A DNA stretch of 64,000 nucleotides from JBBQXK01 sp038209775 (GTDB lineage Bacteria > Pseudomonadota > Alphaproteobacteria > Rhodobacterales > Rhodobacteraceae), in the NCBI GenBank assembly GCA_038209775.1, contig JBBQXK010000002.1, positions 1 to 64,000 of the forward strand, in the 5' to 3' direction. Positions 53,125 to 61,171 of the stretch are shown one piece after another (within the stretch, counting starts at the first letter, position 1; each line of letters begins with the position of its first letter). A program made the translations under genes and the position numbers. The notes under the pieces are model-generated. The model did no database searches and had not been told where the DNA came from. It worked only from the letters and a program-made list of their open reading frames with translations.

Positions 53125-54459
53125 TCACGCGCCCGCAGGCGATGACAGCAACCACAGGCCAAGCACCGTATAGCCCACCATCAGCGCGGTCAGCGGCAGA
53201 TGTGCCAGCCCCCGCACCCCCGGGCCCGCCAGCCGATAAGCCAGCACCACCGCCAGAACATGCGCGCCCAGGATCGCCGCGAACTGCAGGTTCCAGATCG
53301 CGGTCATCGCAGAGGGGTCGGTCAGAAATCCGAACGACACAAAGAACGGGTCCAGCCCCAGCAACGCATCGCCCTGAAACAGCGGGTCGTTCAGTGCTGC
53401 CAGCGTGTATTGCCCAGTGGTCAGCAGCGTCACGAGGTAATGCGCCCCGTGATACCCCGCCGCGATGGCCAGAAAGCTCAGCGCGACAGGCCCTGCACGC
53501 AGGGTGCCGCCCAGCCGGATCGCCCCCAAGATCGCCACCGCCGTCACCGCCCAGACCGCCAGCAGACCCGCCGTATTCACCCCCTGCACCGCCGAGCGGC
53601 CGGTGAATTCCAGCGGATTCTCCCCCACCAGCGCCAGCCACCAAAAGGTCACGTGCAGCCCGTCAAAGGTCAGCCCCGCCAGCGCCAGCGTGACAAAGGC
53701 GATGGCCGACGGGGTCAGCGGCGCCATCGCCAGCACCTGCGTTCCGGGCCAGCCTGCGCGCAAGGCGGCCCGGTTGCCCGCGATGTCCAGCCACAGGGGG
53801 GCGATGCGCGACAGATAGCCGAAGTACACCGTCAGAAACTCACCCCGCCGCAGCCACCCGTCCCCCGCCATGACCCCCAGCGTCAGGATCGCCAGACCAT
53901 AGGCAGTCACCACCTGCGCCAGAACGGCGGGATCCTCAGGCGACAGCGACACCAGCGTGAACCAGACAAAGCCGAACAGCCCCGCCACGGCAGGCCAATG
54001 GCCCAGCCGGTCGAGGGGAACCGCGCCCCGGATGCCCAAGGCGTCACGGATCAGCCGGATCGGCCCGGTCCAGGGGTTCACCGCCCGCCACAGATCGCCC
54101 AAGACCAGCGACGCAAGCGGCAGGGCCACCCAGACGCCGGTCCAGAACACCAGCGTCAAAAGGTTGTGCATCGGATCACGCGCCCCAAGGAACCCAAGGG
54201 CGATCAGCCCGGCCCAGACCAGAAACGACAGGGTGCTGGTCAGCGTCTCTGGCAGGAACACCCGCCGGTCCCAAAGGGTGGCGGCCCGCATCGCAGGCAA
54301 CCGGGGCAGCACGGCGAAGACAAGGGCAGTGACCGCCACCGTCGCCGCCGCCCCGGCAATGTAGTGCCCGGTCGGCAGCGTCAGCACCACCGACGCAGGC
54401 AGCGCACAGGCCGCCGCCGACCCCGGCACAAGGCAAAGGGCGGCGGCAAGCCGCTTCAT
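53125..54459 (-). CDS. Multispanning membrane protein, function unknown
   Basis: This 444-residue hydrophobic protein has about 12 predicted helices and an N-terminal segment that may be a signal anchor (MKRLAAALCLVPGSAAACAL). Distinctive parts include VNPWTGPIRLIRDALGIRG, FDGLHVTFWWLALVGENPLE and AIAAGYHGAHYLVTLLTTGQ, with conserved His and Asp residues inside the membrane region. I do not recognise a characterised family; it is not a standard transporter. It overlaps the DUF1185 gene by four bases, tying it to the heterocycle-type operon. Confidence 0.8.
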   Translation of the reverse strand: MKRLAAALCLVPGSAAACALPASVVLTLPTGHYIAGAAATVAVTALVFAVLPRLPAMRAATLWDRRVFLPETLTSTLSFLVWAGLIALGFLGARDPMHNLLTLVFWTGVWVALPLASLVLGDLWRAVNPWTGPIRLIRDALGIRGAVPLDRLGHWPAVAGLFGFVWFTLVSLSPEDPAVLAQVVTAYGLAILTLGVMAGDGWLRRGEFLTVYFGYLSRIAPLWLDIAGNRAALRAGWPGTQVLAMAPLTPSAIAFVTLALAGLTFDGLHVTFWWLALVGENPLEFTGRSAVQGVNTAGLLAVWAVTAVAILGAIRLGGTLRAGPVALSFLAIAAGYHGAHYLVTLLTTGQYTLAALNDPLFQGDALLGLDPFFVSFGFLTDPSAMTAIWNLQFAAILGAHVLAVVLAYRLAGPGVRGLAHLPLTALMVGYTVLGLWLLSSPAGA

Positions 54460-55040
54460 CGCAACCCGTCCTCGCCCTTGACCTGGCCTACCTCCAGCCC
54501 GCCCATCCGGGTATGCACTCGCGCGCCCCGCGCCATGGCCAGCACGAACACGATCTCATCCGCCCTTGGCGCGTCCGGCACCGACAGGGTCAGCGCATCG
54601 AAATGGCTGCGCACATAGGCCGCGTTGATATGGCCCAAGGGGACGTCCAGCGTGGCCCCCATCCCCGCCACCTTCATCGCTGACGGTACAATGGCGCGGC
54701 TTTCCCCCAGCCGTTCGCGCATCGAATAGCCGCCCGGCACATGCCAAAGTGCGCCATGTTCGGCCTCGCCCGCAGCGCCCACCATCGCCCCCTTGCCATA
54801 TCCGTCAATCCCCTCGCGGCCCCCCATTGCCGCGATCAGCCGGTCAGTCATGGTCAGGCCGAGGGGCTTCAGCGCCTCCATCGCAGGTTGAAGATCAGGC
54901 TCGAACCGGCCTGCAAAGGGGTTCTTGCACACGGCCATGATCGCGCCCCGCTGGCGGGGAATGGCAGGGGCAGGGCCGCCCTCATGCAGGATATCCTCGA
55001 TCAGAACGGTGATGCGGCGGACGGCAAACTCAACGGGCAC
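54456..55040 (-). CDS. DUF1185 'amino acid synthesis' family protein
   Basis: This 194-residue protein of the AA_synth (DUF1185) family starts MPVEFAVRRITVLIEDILHE, has AVCKNPFAGRFEPDLQPAME, GREGIDGYGKGAMVGAAGEA and PLGHINAAYVRSHFDALTLS. The family name reflects an old prediction; biochemical roles are not established. It overlaps both neighbours (UPF0280 upstream by 11 bases, membrane protein downstream by 4), which points to a shared function in the pathway. Confidence 0.87.
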   Translation of the reverse strand: MPVEFAVRRITVLIEDILHEGGPAPAIPRQRGAIMAVCKNPFAGRFEPDLQPAMEALKPLGLTMTDRLIAAMGGREGIDGYGKGAMVGAAGEAEHGALWHVPGGYSMRERLGESRAIVPSAMKVAGMGATLDVPLGHINAAYVRSHFDALTLSVPDAPRADEIVFVLAMARGARVHTRMGGLEVGQVKGEDGLR

Positions 55041-55950
55041 GGGTCAGACCCTCCGGTTCGGGGAAAGCGCCCACAAGGCGCAGGTCAGATTGCAGGAAAA
55101 GTGCCGCCCCTTCAATCAGCCCTCGCGCGCGAAAATCTCGCGCTGCCGCCTGCCCCCGGTCCAGAGCCTGCGCCACCTCGGGCCGGGTCAGCCGCCCCAC
55201 ACCCACCGTGACCAGCCGCGCGCCCAAATCGCTGTCGGCCTTCACCTCCACCGCCGGCCGCCGCCGGACGGCCGGGTGGCCGGCCAAATCAACCGCATTC
55301 GCGATCATCGTCGCCGCCGCATCCGCCATCGCCGCCGTCTGCGCCAGCACCGTGACCGCATCGGCAATCCCCAGCGACTGGCTGCGCCCAGCCCACCCCG
55401 ATGTGGCAATGCCGCGCACGCCATCCCCGGCCCGCACCGTCACCCGGTCGGGCCACCCCTGCCGCGCCGCAACCGCCACATCAAACCGCTGACCCGGCCC
55501 CAGATGCAGTGCGATGTCGCCGCCATTGTTCACATAGGCCCGGGTCACGCCGGGGCCTGCAACCATCGCCGCCAGAACCGCCTCGGCCACCGCGCCCGCC
55601 ACCGCCGCCATCGGCGTGATGAACGCGGGGCGGTAGGGTGCCACCGCCGCCGCCATCATCTGCGCTACCCGTCCCCGAAATGCCCAAGGCTCCTCTGACC
55701 GCAGCATCGGCAGTTCCCCGACCAACTCCACCAGCAACCCCCGGAACCGCGCCACCGCCCTTGCCTCGGCCTCACCCGCCCCCGGCCCCCAGGCTTTCAG
55801 CACCAGATCAATCGGCCCCTCCTGCAGATGCAGCCGACCACCCGACAAAGCCGAACCCTCATGCCATTCATCTTGACAAAAGTATCCTCGGGGGGTTCGG
55901 GGGGCAGACAGCCCCCCGCCTCCGCAGGCATAGGGTGCCAGCCCGGTCAT
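55030..55950 (-). CDS. UPF0280 (ApbE-like) family protein
   Basis: This 306-residue protein of the UPF0280 family is related to ApbE FMN transferases: VTRAYVNNGGDIALHLGPGQ and GIATSGWAGRSQSLGIADAV are the conserved blocks. The family region begins at about residue 38 (GRLHLQEGPIDLVL). The preceding residues, including TPRGYFCQDEW (19-29), are encoded by a dispersed repeat. The ATG at 55950 overlaps the upstream reductase stop by four bases; a TTG about 35 codons later is an alternative start. A role in attaching flavin to the neighbouring reductase is an attractive inference. Confidence 0.83.
   Translation of the reverse strand: MTGLAPYACGGGGLSAPRTPRGYFCQDEWHEGSALSGGRLHLQEGPIDLVLKAWGPGAGEAEARAVARFRGLLVELVGELPMLRSEEPWAFRGRVAQMMAAAVAPYRPAFITPMAAVAGAVAEAVLAAMVAGPGVTRAYVNNGGDIALHLGPGQRFDVAVAARQGWPDRVTVRAGDGVRGIATSGWAGRSQSLGIADAVTVLAQTAAMADAAATMIANAVDLAGHPAVRRRPAVEVKADSDLGARLVTVGVGRLTRPEVAQALDRGQAAARDFRARGLIEGAALFLQSDLRLVGAFPEPEGLTRAR
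55866..55918 (-). repeat. Dispersed repeat, half copy 5 (inside UPF0280 5' end)
   Basis: On the minus strand the hairpin GGGGGGCTGTCTGCCCCCC (55898-55916) precedes CCCCCCGAGGATACTTTTG and TCAAGATGAATGG. It lies within the first 29 codons of the UPF0280 gene. Confidence 0.8.
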
Positions 55951-57392
55951 GCCCGCCCCACCAGCCTTGCCGCCACGGGATACTCTCCCCCCTCACGCAA
56001 AACCTGATCCAGCGACCGGATCGCCGCGTCGTGCCCACCCATCGCAAGATAGACACTGCGCGGCAATGTGAACTCCAAGGGGGCCACGAGCGCCGGCGTT
56101 GGCACATAGCCAAACGCCCCCGGCGGCAGGCGGGTGACATCGACCATGAAGGTGATCCCGCCCCCCGGCCAGACAAAGCACTCAGCCCCGCCGCTGGTCA
56201 GCCGCGTCTCGCCCGCCTGCACCGAATGCGTCAGCCGAACCGGGTTCCGCGTGACACCCGCCCGCAAGGACCCCCCAGCACCCCCCATGAACAGCACCGT
56301 ACAGCGCGACGGCTCGCAGTTCTCGTCGATCAGGCGCACCGTCGGCAACAGCGCCTCGGGCAGGGGCACGGGTTGCGGCACAAGGGTGTCGTCCAGCACG
56401 TAATAGGCAAACTCCTCACCCGTCGTCGACACCATCAACAGCCGCAACCCCGGACGCGCCCCCTTTTTCGCGTTCCAGACGCCAAGGATCTGCAAGGGAT
56501 CGGTCAGCTTTGTCCCCCCCCAGCCCGACCCCGGTTCCGATACCTTGAAATACCGCCCCGGCGTCGAGCGGTGGCCAAGGATGCGGATGCCCGTCGGCTC
56601 CCACCCCAGAACGCGGCCCGCCTGATGTTCGCTGACCACGCCGGTGATGTGGTCATCGACCACCACCACCTCATCCACCAACCCCCGCCATTGGTCGGCG
56701 AACATCCCGATGGTGGCCGACCCGCAGCCCACGCGCATCCGGTTCTCGGGCCGCCCGTCGACGATGGGCGCATGGCCCGCCTGCACCGTCACCGACGACC
56801 CTGCGTCAATCGTCAGGTCCACCGCCTGCCCGTTGCACAAGGCCAGCAGCGCAGCACAAGTTACCCGCCCCTCGGCCTTGGACCCGCCGGTCAGGTGATG
56901 CACACCCCCCAGCGACAGCATCTGCGACCCGTATTCGGCGGTCGTCACGTGGCCCACCGCCTCACCCTGAAACCGCACCACGGCGGTTTCTGGGCCAAGA
57001 AAGCGGTCGGTGTCGATCTTCACCTTGACCCCGCAATAGGAAAAGATGGCCTCGGTCACCACTGTCACCATGTCGGCGCCATCGACCTGCGAGGACACGA
57101 TGAAGGGCGCGGGTTTGTAATCGGGATAGGTCGTGCCCGCCCCGATGCCGGTCACGCGGGTGTCTTGCGGAAAAGGCTCTCCGTCCCAGTCGCGGGTGGC
57201 AAAGGGCACCAGCCGGTCACCGCGTGCGGTGGCGGCCGACAGCATCACGACTGGATCGGTGCGTACGATCCGGCCCGTGTCATTGGCATAGCGGTCGCAG
57301 GCCCCGGTCTGGCCAGGCGCGATAAAGCACATCACCGGACAGGCATCGCAGCGGATCTTGTCGCCCTGACGGAGGGGGGGGTCTCCGGTCAT
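55947..57392 (-). CDS. 6-hydroxynicotinate-reductase-like iron-sulfur protein
   Basis: This 481-residue protein has an N-terminal cysteine cluster, CDACPVMCFIAPGQTGAC (C-x2-C-x3-C-x9-C, about residues 14-31), able to hold a [4Fe-4S] cluster, and long conserved blocks such as GSQMLSLGGVHHLTGGSKAE and VVVVDDHITGVVSEHQAGRV. It matches proteins annotated as 6-hydroxynicotinate reductase, the ferredoxin-dependent ring reductase of anaerobic nicotinate breakdown. The substrate here is unproven. The ATG at 57392 was chosen since similarity begins there. It lies between the molybdenum hydroxylase and UPF0280 genes. Confidence 0.78.
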   Translation of the reverse strand: MTGDPPLRQGDKIRCDACPVMCFIAPGQTGACDRYANDTGRIVRTDPVVMLSAATARGDRLVPFATRDWDGEPFPQDTRVTGIGAGTTYPDYKPAPFIVSSQVDGADMVTVVTEAIFSYCGVKVKIDTDRFLGPETAVVRFQGEAVGHVTTAEYGSQMLSLGGVHHLTGGSKAEGRVTCAALLALCNGQAVDLTIDAGSSVTVQAGHAPIVDGRPENRMRVGCGSATIGMFADQWRGLVDEVVVVDDHITGVVSEHQAGRVLGWEPTGIRILGHRSTPGRYFKVSEPGSGWGGTKLTDPLQILGVWNAKKGARPGLRLLMVSTTGEEFAYYVLDDTLVPQPVPLPEALLPTVRLIDENCEPSRCTVLFMGGAGGSLRAGVTRNPVRLTHSVQAGETRLTSGGAECFVWPGGGITFMVDVTRLPPGAFGYVPTPALVAPLEFTLPRSVYLAMGGHDAAIRSLDQVLREGGEYPVAARLVGRA

Positions 57393-57404
57393 CCGTTGCA
57401 CCAC

Positions 57405-57457
57405 GGGGGGCTGTCTGCCCCCCGCACCCCCCGAGGATACTTGGGCAAAGATGAAAG
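57405..57457 (+). repeat. Dispersed repeat, half copy 6
   Basis: The hairpin GGGGGGCTGTCTGCCCCCC (57405-57423) is followed by CCCCCCGAGGATACTTGGG and CAAAGATGAAAGG. It fills the 70 bases between the molybdenum hydroxylase stop and the reductase start. Confidence 0.85.
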
Positions 57458-57462
57458 GGGCA

Positions 57463-60159
57463 TCAGGCGTTGTCCCTGATTGCCTGCAGCACCCGGTGCG
57501 GCAGGGCAGGAAGCCGGGTGACCAGGGCCCCCGTCGCATGCCGGATGGCGTTCAGGATCGCCGGGGCGGTCGGGATCAGCACATGCTCACCCAGGCCCCG
57601 CGCGCCGTAGGGGCCTTCGGGGTCGGGCACCTCGATCAGGATCGAGGTGATGGGGGGGACGTCGCCGGTGGTCGGGATCAGATAGTCATGCAGGTTCTCG
57701 GTCCGCCCCGGCAGGTATTCCTCCATCAGCGCCATGCCGATGCCCTGCGCGATGCCACCCTCGATCTGCCCTTCGCAGAGCGTCGGATTGATCGCGCACC
57801 CCACATCATGCGCCGCCGTGATCTTCAGCAGCCGCACTGTGCCCAGATCGCAGTCAACCTCGAGTTCCACCATCTGCGCACCAAAGCCGTACAACGCATA
57901 GGGACTGCCCTGCCCGTCTGCATCCAAAGGCGTGGTACGGGGATCATAGGTTTCCTCGGCCCAGATGCCCCCTTCGGGCACGTCCAGCCGTACCTCGCGC
58001 GCGCCCTCCCGCCCGACCAGTCCCCCATCCAGCGACAACACCGCCCCATCCCCCATGTTCAGCCGTCGCAACACCTCGGCCCGCAGCGCATGCCCCGCCG
58101 CCAGCGCCGCCCGGCCCGTGACAAACGTCTGCCGGCTGGCCGAGGTTTTCCCGGCATCGGGTGTGAGGAACGTATCCGGGCCGATCAGATCGAAGGCGGC
58201 CAGCGGCAGTCCCAGCGCCTGCGACGCAATCTGTGCGATTACCGTGTTCGACCCCTGCCCGATGTCGGTCGCGCCTTGATGCAGCACCACGCGACCACTC
58301 TTCAGGCCGATGCGGATTGTGGACGGGTTCGGCAACCCGGTGTTGCCGCAGCCATACCAGCACGACGCCACCCCAATCCCCCGCCCCGGTACTATGTCGG
58401 CCAAAGCCCGCGCCCAGTGGGGCCGCAGCGCCTCCAGACAGGCACCAATCCCGGTCGAGGCCAGTATCTGCCCCGTCACCGTCGCATCCCCATCCCTGAG
58501 CGCGTTCAGGATGCGAAACTCCAGCCGGTCGATCTCCGCCATATCCGCCAGCCGGTCAAAGGCCGTCTCCTGCCAGATCGCCGCCTGCGGCACGCCAAAG
58601 CCGCGAAACGCGCCGGCCACCGGGTTGTGCGTATGCACTGCCCGCGCCCGCGCCGTATAATCCGGGGTACGGTAGGGGCCGCTGGCATGTACGGGCACGC
58701 GGTTGGCCACGGTCGGCCCCCAGCTTGCATAGGCCCCGGTGTCGAACAGCCCGTCAAACTGCAGCCCCGTCACCCGCCCGGTCGCATCGCAGCCGATCCG
58801 CCCGGTCATCCGCGCCGGATGCCGCTTGGTGGTCGAGGCCATGCTTTCGCCCCGTGTATAGACCATCCGCGCGGGCCGCCCGGTCTTCAGCACCGCCAAC
58901 CCCAACAGCGGCTGCAGGCTCAGATCCAGCTTTGACCCGAACCCGCCACCCACCGCCGAAGGGATGATCCGCACCCGGTCTTTCGGCAGCCCTAGAACAG
59001 CGGCGGTATCATCCCGGTCCATCACGGGGGCCTGCGTACAGGCGCGGATCACCAGAACATCGCCCTCCAGCCACGCCGCACCCGCCTCGGGCTCGATATA
59101 GGCGTGTTCGACAAAGCCGGTTTCCATCGCATGCGTCACCACATGCGCGGCCTGCCCCAACGCCACCTCAGCATCGCCCCGCCGCACAACGCCTTCGATC
59201 AGGCGGTTGCCCGCGCGGTTGGCATGCACCAGCGCCGCCCCCGGCGTCTCGGCCAGACTAGGATCGGCCAGTGCCGGCAGGGGGGTCCAGACCACCGGAA
59301 ACCCGGTCAGGTCGGGCAAGGGGCCGTCATCCTCAAATGCCACCAGCGCTACCGCCTCACCCCGGAACCGGGCGGGGCTGGGGGCGAGGGCGGGCTGATC
59401 GGCAAAGGCCGGGATCACCCCGAAACGGTTCATCCCGGGAACATCGTCAGCCGTCCACACCGCCACCGCCCCCCGCGCGCCGGCAACCCACGCCGCCAGA
59501 TCGCCGAACACAAACCCCGCATGCGGGTGCGGCGACCGCACGGCGCGCAGTACCAGCCCCCCCGGCATCCAGTCGTCGGCACCAAAGGAATCCCCCGCCA
59601 CCTTCGCGGCCCCATCCAGCCGCCGAACCCTTGCCCCCACCCCGCCGACTTCTTCTTTGCCCAAGTACTCATCTTCAGCGACGCCTGCCGCCACCACCGC
59701 CGCCAAAATTCTAGCGTACCCCGTACAGCGGCACAAAACCCCCCCCAGCGCATCCGACACCTGCGCCTCGTCCGGCACCCCCTGCCGCAACAGCGCCAGC
59801 GCGGTCATCAGCATCCCCGGCGTACAGATGCCACATTGCGCCGCTCCCTGTGCCAGAAACGCCCCCCGCAACCGCGTCAGCACCGGGTCAGCCGCCTCCA
59901 CCGTCTCGACCCGCCGCCCCGCTACCCGTGCCACGGGCATCAGACAGGCACAGACCGGCTCTCCGTCCACCAGCACGGTACAGGCCCCGCAATCCCCGGC
60001 ATCGCACCCCACCTTGGTGCCACGCAGGCCCGCATCCTCGCGCAGCGCCTGCGACAGGCGCCGCAACGGCGGCACGCGCAGCGCGACAGGTGCCCCGTTC
60101 AGCGTAAACGCCACCGCCCCGGCTAGCCCAACCTCAGGCGCATGATCCTCGGGCGTCAT
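57463..60159 (-). CDS. Fused [2Fe-2S]/molybdopterin subunit of a molybdenum hydroxylase
   Basis: This 898-residue xanthine-dehydrogenase-family protein hydroxylates a carbon, typically of an N-heterocycle or aldehyde. Residues 1-160 bind two [2Fe-2S] clusters (Cys52, 57, 60, 72; Cys109, 112, 143, 145). Residues 175-898 form the molybdopterin part with GGGFGSKLDLSLQPLLGLAV, AGAFRGFGVPQAAIWQETAF and the catalytic Glu in GARGLGEHVL. The linker at residues 164-170 (EYLGKEE) is encoded by a dispersed repeat. D. gigas aldehyde oxidoreductase is similarly fused. The start overlaps the FAD subunit stop by four bases. Confidence 0.92.
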   Translation of the reverse strand: MTPEDHAPEVGLAGAVAFTLNGAPVALRVPPLRRLSQALREDAGLRGTKVGCDAGDCGACTVLVDGEPVCACLMPVARVAGRRVETVEAADPVLTRLRGAFLAQGAAQCGICTPGMLMTALALLRQGVPDEAQVSDALGGVLCRCTGYARILAAVVAAGVAEDEYLGKEEVGGVGARVRRLDGAAKVAGDSFGADDWMPGGLVLRAVRSPHPHAGFVFGDLAAWVAGARGAVAVWTADDVPGMNRFGVIPAFADQPALAPSPARFRGEAVALVAFEDDGPLPDLTGFPVVWTPLPALADPSLAETPGAALVHANRAGNRLIEGVVRRGDAEVALGQAAHVVTHAMETGFVEHAYIEPEAGAAWLEGDVLVIRACTQAPVMDRDDTAAVLGLPKDRVRIIPSAVGGGFGSKLDLSLQPLLGLAVLKTGRPARMVYTRGESMASTTKRHPARMTGRIGCDATGRVTGLQFDGLFDTGAYASWGPTVANRVPVHASGPYRTPDYTARARAVHTHNPVAGAFRGFGVPQAAIWQETAFDRLADMAEIDRLEFRILNALRDGDATVTGQILASTGIGACLEALRPHWARALADIVPGRGIGVASCWYGCGNTGLPNPSTIRIGLKSGRVVLHQGATDIGQGSNTVIAQIASQALGLPLAAFDLIGPDTFLTPDAGKTSASRQTFVTGRAALAAGHALRAEVLRRLNMGDGAVLSLDGGLVGREGAREVRLDVPEGGIWAEETYDPRTTPLDADGQGSPYALYGFGAQMVELEVDCDLGTVRLLKITAAHDVGCAINPTLCEGQIEGGIAQGIGMALMEEYLPGRTENLHDYLIPTTGDVPPITSILIEVPDPEGPYGARGLGEHVLIPTAPAILNAIRHATGALVTRLPALPHRVLQAIRDNA
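59649..59670 (-). repeat. Dispersed repeat, tail copy 7, inside the molybdenum hydroxylase
   Basis: On the minus strand GAGTACTTGGGCAAAGAAGA, plus two further bases, forms a tail copy. It encodes residues 164-170 of the fused protein. No GC hairpin accompanies it. Confidence 0.88.
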
Positions 60160-60989
60160 GCCACCGCCCGGGCCACGGCGCGGCGAAGCAGCGTCACCGC
60201 GGCCTCCGTGCGATAGGCCGCAGGGGCACGGATATCGTCGATGGGCGCCAGCGCCGCTGCGACCTCACCCGCATTGATTGCTGCCGCCGCCTGCCCCGAA
60301 GGCACCCCCAACAACGCCGCCTCGACCCGCCCCAGCCGCCGCGCCACCGGTGAGGCGGACCCTACGGCCAGCGCCGCCCCGGTCACCATACCCCCGCGCA
60401 CCACGATCCGCACCGACACCATTGCAATCGAGATCACCAGATGCGCCCGCGCGCCCAGCTTCAGGAACACCGACCGCCCCTCCAGCCCGGCCTCGGGGAT
60501 CAGCACCGCCATCAGCACCTCACCCGGCCGCAAGGCAGTCTGCCGGGGCCCGGTGATGAACGCTGCAAGGTCGATCCGGCGAACTCCGTCAGGCCCCGCC
60601 ACCTCAACCATCGCATCGCAGGCCAGCAAGGGCGGCACCCCGTCAGCGGCGGGTGACGCGTTGCACAGGTTGCCACCCACCGTGCCCGCATTCTGAATCT
60701 GCCACCCCCCAACCTGCCGCGCCGCCTCTTGCAGCGCCTGCAATCCTGGGGGCAGGTCAGCCCCGATCACGTCCGACCACGTCGTCAGCGCCCCGATGCG
60801 CAGGCCGCCGTCCGCCGCAGATATCCCCCGAAATCCAGGCAGACCCGCAATGTCCATCACCGCCCCATCAAGCGCCGCCCCCTGCGCCGCCGGATAAAGG
60901 TCGGTGCCCCCGGCCAGAACCCGCACACCCGGCGCGCCAAGCCCGGCAATCGCCTCGGACAAACTGGCAGGACGCAGATAGACCGACAT
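60156..60989 (-). CDS. FAD-binding subunit of the molybdenum hydroxylase
   Basis: This 277-residue FAD-binding protein (CoxM/XdhB-type) transfers electrons from the Fe-S clusters to the acceptor. The FAD motifs are visible: VRVLAGGTDLYPAAQGAALD near residue 22 and VGGWQIQNAGTVGGNLCNAS near residue 94. The C-terminal CO-dehydrogenase flavoprotein domain follows (about 175-277). The ATG at 60989 is at the head of the 16-kb array; its stop overlaps the next start. The divergent region 60990-61171 should contain the array promoter. Confidence 0.93.
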   Translation of the reverse strand: MSVYLRPASLSEAIAGLGAPGVRVLAGGTDLYPAAQGAALDGAVMDIAGLPGFRGISAADGGLRIGALTTWSDVIGADLPPGLQALQEAARQVGGWQIQNAGTVGGNLCNASPAADGVPPLLACDAMVEVAGPDGVRRIDLAAFITGPRQTALRPGEVLMAVLIPEAGLEGRSVFLKLGARAHLVISIAMVSVRIVVRGGMVTGAALAVGSASPVARRLGRVEAALLGVPSGQAAAAINAGEVAAALAPIDDIRAPAAYRTEAAVTLLRRAVARAVA

Positions 60990-61059
60990 TGCTAGGCTAG
61001 CCTTTGATCGAGTTGCAGCGCAGCTTGCGACCCTGCCCTTGCCCTGTCAACAAGCCCCG

Positions 61060-61105
61060 CTTCTTCTTTGCACAAGTACTCCTGGGTCCGGGGCAGAGCC
61101 CCGGG
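61060..61105 (-). repeat. Dispersed repeat, half copy 8
   Basis: On the minus strand CCCGGGGCTCTGCCCCGG (hairpin) precedes ACCCAGGAGTACTTGTG and CAAAGAAGAAG. It lies in the divergent region between the FAD subunit and the phosphotransferase gene, where it could affect promoters. Confidence 0.82.
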
Positions 61106-61171
61106 ACGCTGCCGACAAACCGACCCTTTCCCCCCTAGGCACCGCCCCCCGCATTCCGCTACCACTGTGCC

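Noticed and set aside
55638..57479. Open frame of about 610 codons on the plus strand across the reductase-like and UPF0280 genes
   Set aside because: Antisense shadow crossing two gene boundaries and the repeat, with no domain.
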